From the NCBI GenBank assembly GCA_023434145.1, contig JAEYTI010000121.1:1-5098 (forward strand): a stretch of 5,098 nucleotides of DNA, read 5' to 3'. Positions within the stretch are counted from its first letter, which is position 1; every line of letters begins with the position of its first letter. A program made the translations under genes and the position numbers. Below, piece after piece: positions 1 to 5,018 of this stretch. The notes beneath the pieces are model-generated. The model saw only the letters and a program-made list of their open reading frames with translations, did no database searches and was not told the origin of the DNA. The stretch is from Chloroflexota bacterium. GTDB lineage: Bacteria; Chloroflexota; Anaerolineae; Anaerolineales; Anaerolineaceae.

Positions 1-41
1 TGCCCCCCACCCACCAAACCATGCAGCCAGTGATGAACCGT

Positions 42-731
42 TCAGGCGTGGTTCAACACACGCAGCAGATCGGTTAGCAAATGGATCTCGTACCGGGCGG
101 GGTAGCGAGCATCGGCGGGGCGGAGGAAGGGGTTGTACCAGCAGGTATCCATCCCGGCCATATTTCCCCCTTGAATATCTGACGAGAGACTGTCGCCAAT
201 TGCCAGCACCGAGGATGGATCGGGATAACCGATCTGCGCCATGACGTGCTGAAAGAAGCGGGTTTCGGGCTTTGGCGCGCCGATCTCTTCGGAGATAGCA
301 ACAACCTCGAAATGGCTGCCGATGGGAGAGTTTGCCAGCCGCGGGCGCTGGACGTCGCTTAACCCGTTGGTGACGATGCCCATGCGGTACTGCCCCGACA
401 GCGCGCGGACCGTTTCCTCCGCGCCGGGCATGAGATCGGAGGAGGCGGCAAGGTGCTTCAGGTAACAGGGGCTGATCTGCGCCGGGTCGCCTTGCAGATC
501 CATTACCTCCAGCAGGCGCGCAAAACGGATAGTGCGCAGGGCCTCGGCGGTCACGCGTCCGGCTTCAAAATCCAGCCACACCTGGCTGTTAATCTCATGG
601 TAGCGCTGGGCGGTTAGGGGGCCATAGGGCAGGCCCAGGTCGCGAAATGCGCCTTCGAGGGCTTTTGTCTCGGCCAGCTCGAAGTTAAACAAGGTTCCAT
701 CTACGTCAAACAGCAGCCATGTGTATTTCAT
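42..731 (-). CDS. yjjG: HAD-superfamily phosphatase, YjjG/YfnB-type pyrimidine nucleotidase
   Basis: A 229-residue cytoplasmic HAD hydrolase. All four HAD motifs are visible: motif I FDVDGT (nucleophile D9, acid/base D11), motif II VTNG (T121), motif III Lys in GAPKP (K154), and motif IV IGDSLSSDIQGG (D180, D185). Motif IV and the helical cap (about residues 15-100) fit the YjjG/YfnB branch. Known members are 5'-nucleotidases acting on dUMP, dTMP, UMP and non-canonical pyrimidine nucleotides, often viewed as housecleaning enzymes. The reading frame stays open 55 codons further upstream to an ATG at 896. I chose the ATG at 731 because motif I should start about 8 residues from the N-terminus and the extension is unlike any HAD sequence. 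No Shine-Dalgarno precedes 731, but a promoter-like pair sits directly upstream, so the mRNA may be leaderless. It is transcribed divergently from the exported protein at 885. The family call is firm; the exact substrate is inferred. Confidence 0.9.
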   Translation of the reverse strand: MKYTWLLFDVDGTLFNFELAETKALEGAFRDLGLPYGPLTAQRYHEINSQVWLDFEAGRVTAEALRTIRFARLLEVMDLQGDPAQISPCYLKHLAASSDLMPGAEETVRALSGQYRMGIVTNGLSDVQRPRLANSPIGSHFEVVAISEEIGAPKPETRFFQHVMAQIGYPDPSSVLAIGDSLSSDIQGGNMAGMDTCWYNPFLRPADARYPARYEIHLLTDLLRVLNHA

Positions 732-738
732 GCACCGA

Positions 739-766
739 TTTTTACAGGAAAAGCGGATTCTTGCAA
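739..766 (-). promoter_or_regulatory. Candidate sigma70-type promoter for the HAD gene, possibly leaderless
   Basis: Reading the minus strand, TTGCAA (761-766) and TAAAAA (739-744) are separated by 16 bases and resemble -35 and -10 boxes. The -10 box ends 7 bases before the ATG at 731. A transcript would therefore start at or next to the start codon, which fits the absence of a Shine-Dalgarno sequence. Both boxes are imperfect, so this is a prediction from spacing and similarity only. Confidence 0.35.
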
Positions 767-872
767 GGATTCGCGTGAAACATGGAACTTTTTGGTACTG
801 CTTATCGTCTTTATCATAGAACGCTAAAGAATGCGTTGAACATAACATAAACGGAAACGGAATAAGAGAAGA

Positions 873-877
873 AGGAG
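873..877 (+). promoter_or_regulatory. Shine-Dalgarno AGGAG that fixes the start at 885
   Basis: AGGAG lies 7 bases before the ATG at 885, inside a purine-rich stretch (861-880). The alternative in-frame ATG at 924, directly before the hydrophobic core of the signal peptide, has no comparable site. The longer start is therefore preferred. The rest of the 732-884 gap must hold the promoter of this gene, but I could not pick a convincing -35/-10 pair there. Confidence 0.7.
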
Positions 878-884
878 AAGCACA

Positions 885-1997
885 ATGTTTACCCATCTGG
901 TACCCAGATTTTCACGAAGCACTATGAAGTTCATCCTCGCCGCGTTGATCCTCGCGATCCTTACGCTTGGCCTGCCGCAGAAGGTTTCTGCGAACTTGAT
1001 CCCCTCGTTCGAGGTTGTCTCGGTCCGCGCCGATGAACTGGTCACCATTCGCACGAAGGACTTTCCGGCCAATACGCTCTTTACCATCCGCATGGACCGG
1101 TCTGGCGACAACGCCGTCGATGGCATCGTCGTGGGTGAGATCAACACCGGACTGGGCGGCGCATTTGAGGCAACCTTCCGCATCCCCGCAGAACTGCGCG
1201 GCACGCAAACCATTTCTATCCGCCTGGAAAGCGCCTCTGGCTACTTCGCCTATAACTGGTTCAACAACCGCACCCAGGGCAGCCAGGGTGGTATCCCGGT
1301 CACCGGCAACCCCAGCGGTCCTGTCTCGATCCCGAATGTAGGTTCGGAAAGCGGCAAGCCGTATCTCGAGGTCACCGGCGTTCGCAAGAACGACACGATT
1401 ACCGTAGAAGCCCACAATCTGCCCGTCAACACTGTCTTCCGCGTGCGGGTTGGCCCTTTCGCTACCTTTGCTCGAGAGCAGGCGCAGGTGATGACGGTCA
1501 ACTCGGGCAGCACCGGCGCGATCCGCTTCAATGTTGTTCTGCCGACCCTGGTCTACAATGTTGAGACGATCACAGTGCGCATGGATGGCAGCGGGCGCTA
1601 CGCCTTCAACGCTTTCAAGAATGAAGATCGCGGTACCGTATCCGCGCCGAGCATCCCGGTCACCGGCGGAACCCCGACCCCCGTGGCTGAGGTGAGTGTG
1701 ACCCCCACCAGCCCCATTTTGAAGGGTAACGAGTTTGACGCGGTGTGGACGGTCAAGAACATCAGCAATAGGACGTGGGATCTCTCAGCAGTAGATTACG
1801 CCTACGTAAGCGGTACGCGGATGTACAAGTACAACGCCCGCTACGATATGCCCGTGACGGTCAAGCCCGGTGAAACGGTCAAGATCGTGGTCGACATGAT
1901 TGCCCCCAAGGACGCCGGGGTCTACACGACCAACTGGGCGCTAATGGAAGGCGGCAGTGTCCTCGTCAATCTCCCGCTAACCCTACGGGTCCGGTAA
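885..1997 (+). CDS. Exported protein with two tandem beta modules and a C-terminal NBR1-like Ig domain
   Basis: A 370-residue protein with a signal peptide: basic n-region to K15, hydrophobic core about 16-30, likely cleavage after VSA (A36|N37). Two homologous modules follow, about residues 39-131 and 158-249. Each opens with a pattern like V.VR.(D/N)..TI, continues with P.NT.F..R, and closes with a TI.(I/V)R.....G.(F/Y)A.N.F segment. The modules are followed by linkers carrying IPVTG (137-141 and 257-261). Residues about 267-370 match the NBR1-type Ig-like domain: VWTVKN (W288), a second Trp W298, KPGETV near 327-332, and GVYTTNWAL (W351). That domain is frequent in cell-surface proteins of Chloroflexota. 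No enzymatic motif, C-terminal anchor or second membrane segment is visible, so the mature protein is probably secreted or held at the surface by other contacts. A binding or structural role is inferred. It appears monocistronic, with its own ribosome-binding site and a terminator 15 bases past the stop. Confidence 0.85.
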   Translation: MFTHLVPRFSRSTMKFILAALILAILTLGLPQKVSANLIPSFEVVSVRADELVTIRTKDFPANTLFTIRMDRSGDNAVDGIVVGEINTGLGGAFEATFRIPAELRGTQTISIRLESASGYFAYNWFNNRTQGSQGGIPVTGNPSGPVSIPNVGSESGKPYLEVTGVRKNDTITVEAHNLPVNTVFRVRVGPFATFAREQAQVMTVNSGSTGAIRFNVVLPTLVYNVETITVRMDGSGRYAFNAFKNEDRGTVSAPSIPVTGGTPTPVAEVSVTPTSPILKGNEFDAVWTVKNISNRTWDLSAVDYAYVSGTRMYKYNARYDMPVTVKPGETVKIVVDMIAPKDAGVYTTNWALMEGGSVLVNLPLTLRVR

Positions 1998-2011
1998 GCA
2001 AGAAGAAATCG

Positions 2012-2049
2012 ACCGCCCACGGAACGAAAGTTCCGGGGGCGGTTTTTTT
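2012..2049 (+). terminator. Strong intrinsic terminator of the exported Ig protein gene
   Basis: A near-perfect hairpin: ACCGCCC (2012-2018) pairs with GGGCGGT (2037-2043). After one mismatch (2019/2036), CGGAAC (2020-2025) pairs with GTTCCG (2030-2035). A GAAA tetraloop (2026-2029) caps it, and seven T residues (2043-2049) follow. It begins 15 bases after the stop at 1995-1997. This is a textbook Rho-independent terminator. Confidence 0.93.
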
Positions 2050-2075
2050 GTTAAAATCTACGAAAAGTTCATTAT
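2048..2075 (+). promoter_or_regulatory. Weak candidate promoter for the VOC gene
   Basis: TTGTTA (2048-2053) and CATTAT (2070-2075) are 16 bases apart, and each matches the sigma70 consensus at 4 of 6 positions. The -10 box would touch the left end of the 2074-2122 palindrome. Initiation would then fall inside the left arm, making the palindrome a DNA operator candidate rather than a complete RNA hairpin. A promoter is needed here because a strong terminator precedes, but this particular pair is only a guess. Confidence 0.2.
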
Positions 2076-2122
2076 CCTTCGTTGTACGTGGCTAACTATG
2101 TTAGCCACGTACAACGAAGGAT
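2074..2122. repeat. Perfect 23-bp inverted repeat with a 3-nt loop
   Basis: The left arm 2074-2096 and right arm 2100-2122 are exact reverse complements over 23 bases, separated only by TAT (2097-2099). The left arm starts ATCCTTCGTTG and ends GGCTAAC. The match stops abruptly on both sides (2073 against 2123 is a mismatch). No T-run follows on either strand, so it does not look like an intrinsic terminator. The right arm ends 5 bases before the AGGGA ribosome-binding site of the VOC gene. If fully transcribed it would form a very stable hairpin just ahead of the ribosome-binding site. As DNA it could be an operator or a cruciform. No flanking direct repeat was found. Confidence 0.9.
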
Positions 2123-2142
2123 CTTATAGGGAAGAAAACCTC

Positions 2143-2550
2143 ATGGCGCAAATGATTGCAAACGTAACGATTGTCGTCCGTGATTATGACGAGGCGATTG
2201 CCTATTACACCGGAGCGTTGGACTTCCGGCTGGTGGAAGATACGCCGCTCTCACCAGAGAAACGCTTTGTTTTGGTAGCGCCGCAGGGTGAGGGAAGCAC
2301 GCGGTTGCTGCTGGCAAAAGCCGCCAACGCGGAGCAGGCCAGCCGCATCGGTAACCAGACGGGTGGGCGCGTGTTCCTGTTCCTGCATACCACGGACTTC
2401 TGGAATGATTATAGCAAGATGCGGGAGCGCGGGGTGAAGTTTATCGAGGAGCCGCGCCGCGAGGAATACGGCACGGTGGTGGTGTTTGAGGATTTGTATG
2501 GCAACCGGTGGGATCTTGTTGAAAGATTAAATCTTGTGCCTGGCGGCTAA
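2143..2550 (+). CDS. VOC (glyoxalase/bleomycin-resistance fold) family protein
   Basis: A 135-residue cytoplasmic protein, the usual length for a single VOC polypeptide with two beta-alpha-beta-beta-beta modules. Module one begins NVTIVVRDYDEAIAYY (about 7-22), followed by a LDF turn. Module two begins at GRVFLFLHTTDF (75-86) and ends with the hallmark FEDLYGNRWDLVE (115-127). The start at 2143 is preferred over the in-frame ATG at 2098. AGGGA (2128-2132) lies 10 bases upstream of 2143, whereas 2098 falls in the loop of the palindrome and the extra 15 residues have no VOC similarity. E127 could be a metal ligand. The usual first-strand His is Asn (N7), and Arg (R76) occupies the place where glyoxalase I has its second His, so classical glyoxalase activity is doubtful. 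The substrate is unknown. The last residues (PGG) and the TAA stop lie inside the MITE-like element that follows. Confidence 0.85.
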   Translation: MAQMIANVTIVVRDYDEAIAYYTGALDFRLVEDTPLSPEKRFVLVAPQGEGSTRLLLAKAANAEQASRIGNQTGGRVFLFLHTTDFWNDYSKMRERGVKFIEEPRREEYGTVVVFEDLYGNRWDLVERLNLVPGG

Positions 2551-2570
2551 AGCCACGGCTAGGTCAGCGA

Positions 2571-2597
2571 AGCCCCACCTTCGTGGGGCTCCCTTTT
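2571..2597 (+). terminator. Hairpin terminator downstream of the VOC gene (element left arm)
   Basis: AGCCCCAC (2571-2578) pairs perfectly with GTGGGGCT (2583-2590) around a CTTC loop, followed by CCC and four T residues (2594-2597). It starts 20 bases past the VOC stop. The T-run is short and offset by three bases, so termination may be partial. The hairpin is part of the inverted-repeat element. Confidence 0.6.
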
Positions 2598-2675
2598 GTA
2601 GAATTGGTAGTTCTGAATTTAGCCCTGTTTGTTGAAACTGTAAGTTGCAACGCCGAAACGCTAATACCATATCTT

Positions 2676-2695
2676 AGCCCCACGAAGGTGGGGCT
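2676..2695 (-). terminator. Mirror hairpin downstream of the kinase gene (element right arm)
   Basis: This 20-base palindrome is the exact reverse complement of 2571-2590. On the minus strand it begins 20 bases after the stop of the kinase-like gene, the same distance as its partner from the VOC stop. The bases after it (AAGATATGG on the minus strand) contain no T-run. It may act only as an mRNA 3'-end stabiliser or a weak terminator. Confidence 0.45.
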
Positions 2696-2715
2696 TTGGT
2701 GACCTTGCCGCGGCT

Positions 2716-4860
2716 TTAGCCTCCCGGCATCTTGGTGACCACGGCCCCCGCCGTGACGTACAGGCAGTGCTTTGCCAGCGGGGACAGATTCGGATACTTC
2801 AGCGCTCCCATACAAGCCATGTACAGCGCCAGATCATACTCGCGCGGACGGGCGATATCGAACAGGCTGCGATGTGCCATCTCGTGGACGGCGCGCAGCA
2901 GTGGATCGTCGCCGGAATGCAGTAGATCCAGATAGGCCTGGGCAGACCCAGCGCGGGGCGCCAGCACGTGCGCGATCAGCTCCGATTCCAGGTGCGCAAA
3001 GTCAAACAGCGGGTGGCCTTCGCGAGTCTCGGCAAAGTCGATCAGCCACAGCAGGTTGCCAGGGCCAACCAGCACGTTCTCCAGGTTCAGGTCGCCGTGG
3101 ATGACCGAGCGCGTGCCGGTGACTGTTTCATCCAGCAGGGCGGACAGGTGTTCCAGCGGATCGGGCAGGCCAAAGCGGTCAAAATTTTCCGTCCAGCCGC
3201 GCAGCAGATCCATTCGCGTGGCGGTGACCTTTGCCAGCCCGTCGGGCGCGGTGATGCTCTGCCAGCGCAGGCGCAGGGCTGGGCGTCCCTCGCCGGGCGC
3301 GCCTTGCAGCGCCAGCGAGCGCCCATCCGGGCGGGGATCGGCCTGGCGGAAGTTCTTTACCCGCACCACGTCTCCCACGTTCAGGCGCAGATCGCCGGGC
3401 GCAGTTTGTGGATGAATTTCAACCGCTGATCCGCTCTCACGGCCCTCCAGCGGCTCTAGCACGTAATGGGGCGGCAGCAGCCGGTCATACTCTACGCCCA
3501 GGCGGAAGGTATACGGGCTGCGCTGCATCCACCAGTTGGGGCCAAAGGTTTCGAACAGGCGCAGCAGCAGGGCGGCGTCGGGGACTGTCAAAAGCGCATT
3601 GCGCAGGCTGACCGGCGCGTGCCCTGGCGAAGCGATGAAGGTGTACTGCACCGCGCCCCTGGTGTTTGGCCCATTCTTACGCAGCACCACCGGCGCGCGC
3701 TGAATGCGGGACGTCACCGGGGGCAGACGATCCTTGACAAAGGCTTGGTAGTTTTCAAACTCGCGGCGAATCGCGCCCTGCGGCCCGAGCTTGACGATGG
3801 TTAGTGCATCCGCGCCGCCGTCCGCGCGCAGCGGGCGGACGAGGAAGGTTCGCGCGCCGGAGTAACCGGAAAGGAACTCGCTTTCGATTACCACACGCCC
3901 GTACCCGGCGAACACGCCGCGCAGCAGCCCGGTCTCTTCAGCGCTGAGCGCTATGTTTGGCCCGCTTTCGATGACTACCGCCGGGTTGGGTGTTACCACC
4001 TGCACCCCGCCGTCCGCGGATCGGGCCGCCGGTGCGGGAGCCGTGCGCCGCCCTACCAGCCCGCCCAACAGGAGCCCGCCGCCTAGCAGCAAGCCAATGG
4101 CCCCGGTGGAACCGGCCTGCGCCGTGCTCATGCCGAGGAAAGAGGATACCTGTACGTCGATTCCGCGCGTATAGGCCTGGGATTCGTACACGCTTCCCGC
4201 CACGCCCGGCGCGGGCACCCAGCGCAGTTTTAGCTGCACCGAGAGCCGCTGCTGCCCCGGCGCGCGGGGGGTGAGCGTCCAGCGCCAGGCAGTTTCCTCG
4301 TCGGGGGCCACGTAGTGTTCCTGGTCACCCTGCGGCGCGATCTCGAACCCTACTCCGTCCAGCCGGGCGATGGCGTAGAGCGTGTACCCGTTGGGGCGCG
4401 GAACCGGCACCTCCACCGTCTGCACGCTGTGATCGGGAAACTCGGCCTGTGCCACGTAGCCATTCTTCACAGGCACCAGCGCCAGCCGGATCACGTCTGA
4501 CTCGCCCATACGCAGGCGCTCGGGCCACTCTAGCTCCACCACGCGCTCTTCGACCGGGGCGGGGGACTCTTGGCCGGGTGTTTCTGCCGCGCTGGTGGTG
4601 GCAGTGGCCTGCGCAGGCAGGGTCGACGCCTGCGCGCGCGTAGCTTCCGCGCCGGGCGGCTGGGTTTCATTCAACTGCATGCCGGGCGTGGGCTGAGCCG
4701 CTGGTTGTTCTGCCGGCGTGGACGGCTCGGCGCTCAGCGAAGGAGCAGGTGTGGCAGCTGGTGAGCAGCCCGCAAGCGCCGCCAGCAGGAAAAAGACGAT
4801 CACCAGCCCGATCAGCCGGAGACTCTTCGTGGTTGAACCGTTCATGGATGGACCGTTCAC
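2716..4860 (-). CDS. Lipoprotein/membrane protein with a C-terminal APH-like kinase domain
   Basis: A 714-residue protein. Residues 1-32 are a lipoprotein signal with lipobox LAGC (C32). Residues 33-104 are a Pro/Ala/Thr/Gln-rich linker. Residues about 105-243 form a beta-rich extracytoplasmic domain of no family I recognise. Residues 251-270 are a Gly/Leu-rich membrane helix followed by RR (positive-inside), placing the rest in the cytoplasm. The C-terminal region (about 305-714) has aminoglycoside-phosphotransferase/choline-kinase-type motifs: a Gly-rich turn GYSGAR (332-337), Lys in TIVK (K357), Glu in the following helix (E367 or E369), catalytic HGDLNLEN (D590, N595) and metal-binding LIDF (D608). 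About residues 470-545 between the lobes look like an inserted beta-rich segment. All key catalytic residues are present, so an active small-molecule or protein kinase is plausible; the substrate is unknown. The region may belong to the 'ternary complex associated domain' group described in NTP-dependent conflict systems, from memory and unverified. It starts with GTG, overlaps the upstream gene by 4 bases, and takes its stop codon from the MITE-like element. Confidence 0.85.
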   Translation of the reverse strand: MNGPSMNGSTTKSLRLIGLVIVFFLLAALAGCSPAATPAPSLSAEPSTPAEQPAAQPTPGMQLNETQPPGAEATRAQASTLPAQATATTSAAETPGQESPAPVEERVVELEWPERLRMGESDVIRLALVPVKNGYVAQAEFPDHSVQTVEVPVPRPNGYTLYAIARLDGVGFEIAPQGDQEHYVAPDEETAWRWTLTPRAPGQQRLSVQLKLRWVPAPGVAGSVYESQAYTRGIDVQVSSFLGMSTAQAGSTGAIGLLLGGGLLLGGLVGRRTAPAPAARSADGGVQVVTPNPAVVIESGPNIALSAEETGLLRGVFAGYGRVVIESEFLSGYSGARTFLVRPLRADGGADALTIVKLGPQGAIRREFENYQAFVKDRLPPVTSRIQRAPVVLRKNGPNTRGAVQYTFIASPGHAPVSLRNALLTVPDAALLLRLFETFGPNWWMQRSPYTFRLGVEYDRLLPPHYVLEPLEGRESGSAVEIHPQTAPGDLRLNVGDVVRVKNFRQADPRPDGRSLALQGAPGEGRPALRLRWQSITAPDGLAKVTATRMDLLRGWTENFDRFGLPDPLEHLSALLDETVTGTRSVIHGDLNLENVLVGPGNLLWLIDFAETREGHPLFDFAHLESELIAHVLAPRAGSAQAYLDLLHSGDDPLLRAVHEMAHRSLFDIARPREYDLALYMACMGALKYPNLSPLAKHCLYVTAGAVVTKMPGG
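4831..4860 (-). repeat. Tandem 15-bp imperfect duplication at the kinase start
   Basis: Minus-strand bases 4860-4846 and 4845-4831 match at 12 of 15 positions and encode MNGPS then MNGST. The first copy carries the GTG start and the second an ATG. Only the first has a properly spaced ribosome-binding site, so the second start is probably a silent remnant or a weak alternative. Confidence 0.6.
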
Positions 4861-5018
4861 GGTGACCCTCCGGGCGGCAGGGTGAACAAGGTGGGCGCAA
4901 TGGGCGCTTGCTCGCGCAGGGCTTCGACCGGTGTGAGCGCATAAGCCAGCGCTGCCATCGCAAATAGAACGATGAGCAGGCCGATGAGAACCATAATTGC
5001 GCGCGTTTTCCGGGTCAT
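4857..5018 (-). CDS. Small single-pass membrane protein (53 residues), coupled to the kinase gene
   Basis: I do not recognise this family. The protein starts MTRKTRAIMV and has a basic N-terminus (R3, K4, R6). One hydrophobic helix spans about residues 8-28, and a short tail ends in PPGGSP. Positive-inside charge suggests the N-terminus is cytoplasmic and the roughly 25-residue tail is outside. AGGAAG (5024-5029) stands 5 bases before the ATG. The TGA stop (4857-4859) overlaps the GTG start of the kinase gene as GTGA, and the start overlaps the preceding frame as ATGA. Overlaps at both ends plus a good ribosome-binding site make a real gene likely despite its size. It could be a membrane partner or regulator of the kinase-like protein, or an uncleaved signal anchor; this is inferred from context only. 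Confidence 0.72.
   Translation of the reverse strand: MTRKTRAIMVLIGLLIVLFAMAALAYALTPVEALREQAPIAPTLFTLPPGGSP
4866..4871 (-). promoter_or_regulatory. Shine-Dalgarno GGAGGG that selects the GTG start at 4860
   Basis: GGAGGG lies 5 bases before the GTG at 4860, inside the last codons of the 53-residue upstream gene. The ATG at 4845 would be 20 bases away from it, which is too far. Together with the 4-base GTGA overlap, this supports re-initiation at GTG by ribosomes finishing the upstream gene. Confidence 0.7.

Larger units (their letters stand above)
2537..2729. mobile_element. MITE-like element, 193 bp, with 54-bp imperfect terminal inverted repeats
   Basis: The arms 2537-2590 and 2676-2729 are reverse complements without gaps, matching at 48 of 54 positions. 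Mismatches, by left-arm position, are 2541, 2544, 2555, 2560, 2567 and 2569. The ends read TGCC and GGCA. The five bases directly outside each end are the same, TCTTG at 2532-2536 and 2730-2734, as expected of a target-site duplication. Each arm holds a short palindrome GGCTAAAGCC and a perfect 8-bp hairpin, AGCCCCAC with GTGGGGCT. The 85-base core (2591-2675) is clearly more A+T-rich than the genes around it and has no convincing ORF. The element therefore has no transposase and would need one supplied in trans. The alternative reading is a pair of facing REP-like or terminator repeats. From memory, GGCTAAAGCC next to a GCCCCAC...GTGGGGC hairpin resembles dispersed repeats in Chloroflexota and related genomes; I could not verify this. 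Confidence 0.65.

Noticed and set aside
34..55. TGAACC...GGTTCA inverted repeat around the HAD stop as a terminator.
   Set aside because: The stem is only 6 bp with a 10-base loop and no T-run on the minus strand. Nothing else is convincing in 1-41.
820..837. AACGC...GCGTT inverted repeat in the divergent intergenic region as an operator.
   Set aside because: Five-base arms with an 8-base spacer are expected by chance in a region of this size, and no promoter box is positioned convincingly around it.
732..896. A 55-codon N-terminal extension of the HAD gene from an ATG at 896.
   Set aside because: The HAD nucleophile motif belongs near the N-terminus. The extension shows no family similarity and would overlap the ribosome-binding site and start of the divergent exported-protein gene.
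912..1531. Minus-strand and alternative-frame open frames across the exported protein gene.
   Set aside because: They are shadows of a well-supported gene with a signal peptide and recognisable domains, and lack any family features.
1293..1667. IPVTG motifs resembling a sortase LPXTG signal.
   Set aside because: Both are internal. Neither is followed by a hydrophobic segment and basic tail at the C-terminus, so they read as linker sequence.
2098..2142. An earlier in-frame ATG for the VOC gene.
   Set aside because: It lies in the loop of the perfect palindrome with no ribosome-binding site. The VOC fold begins just after the ATG at 2143, which has AGGGA upstream.
2732..4764. Many plus-strand open frames opposite the kinase gene.
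   Set aside because: They are Arg/Ala/Pro-rich products of high G+C antisense reading, with no recognisable motifs or ribosome-binding sites.
4667..4963. An open frame across the start of the kinase gene on the same strand.
   Set aside because: It is rich in Arg, Pro and Cys, and is out of frame with both the lipoprotein signal and the 53-residue membrane protein, which have better starts and features.
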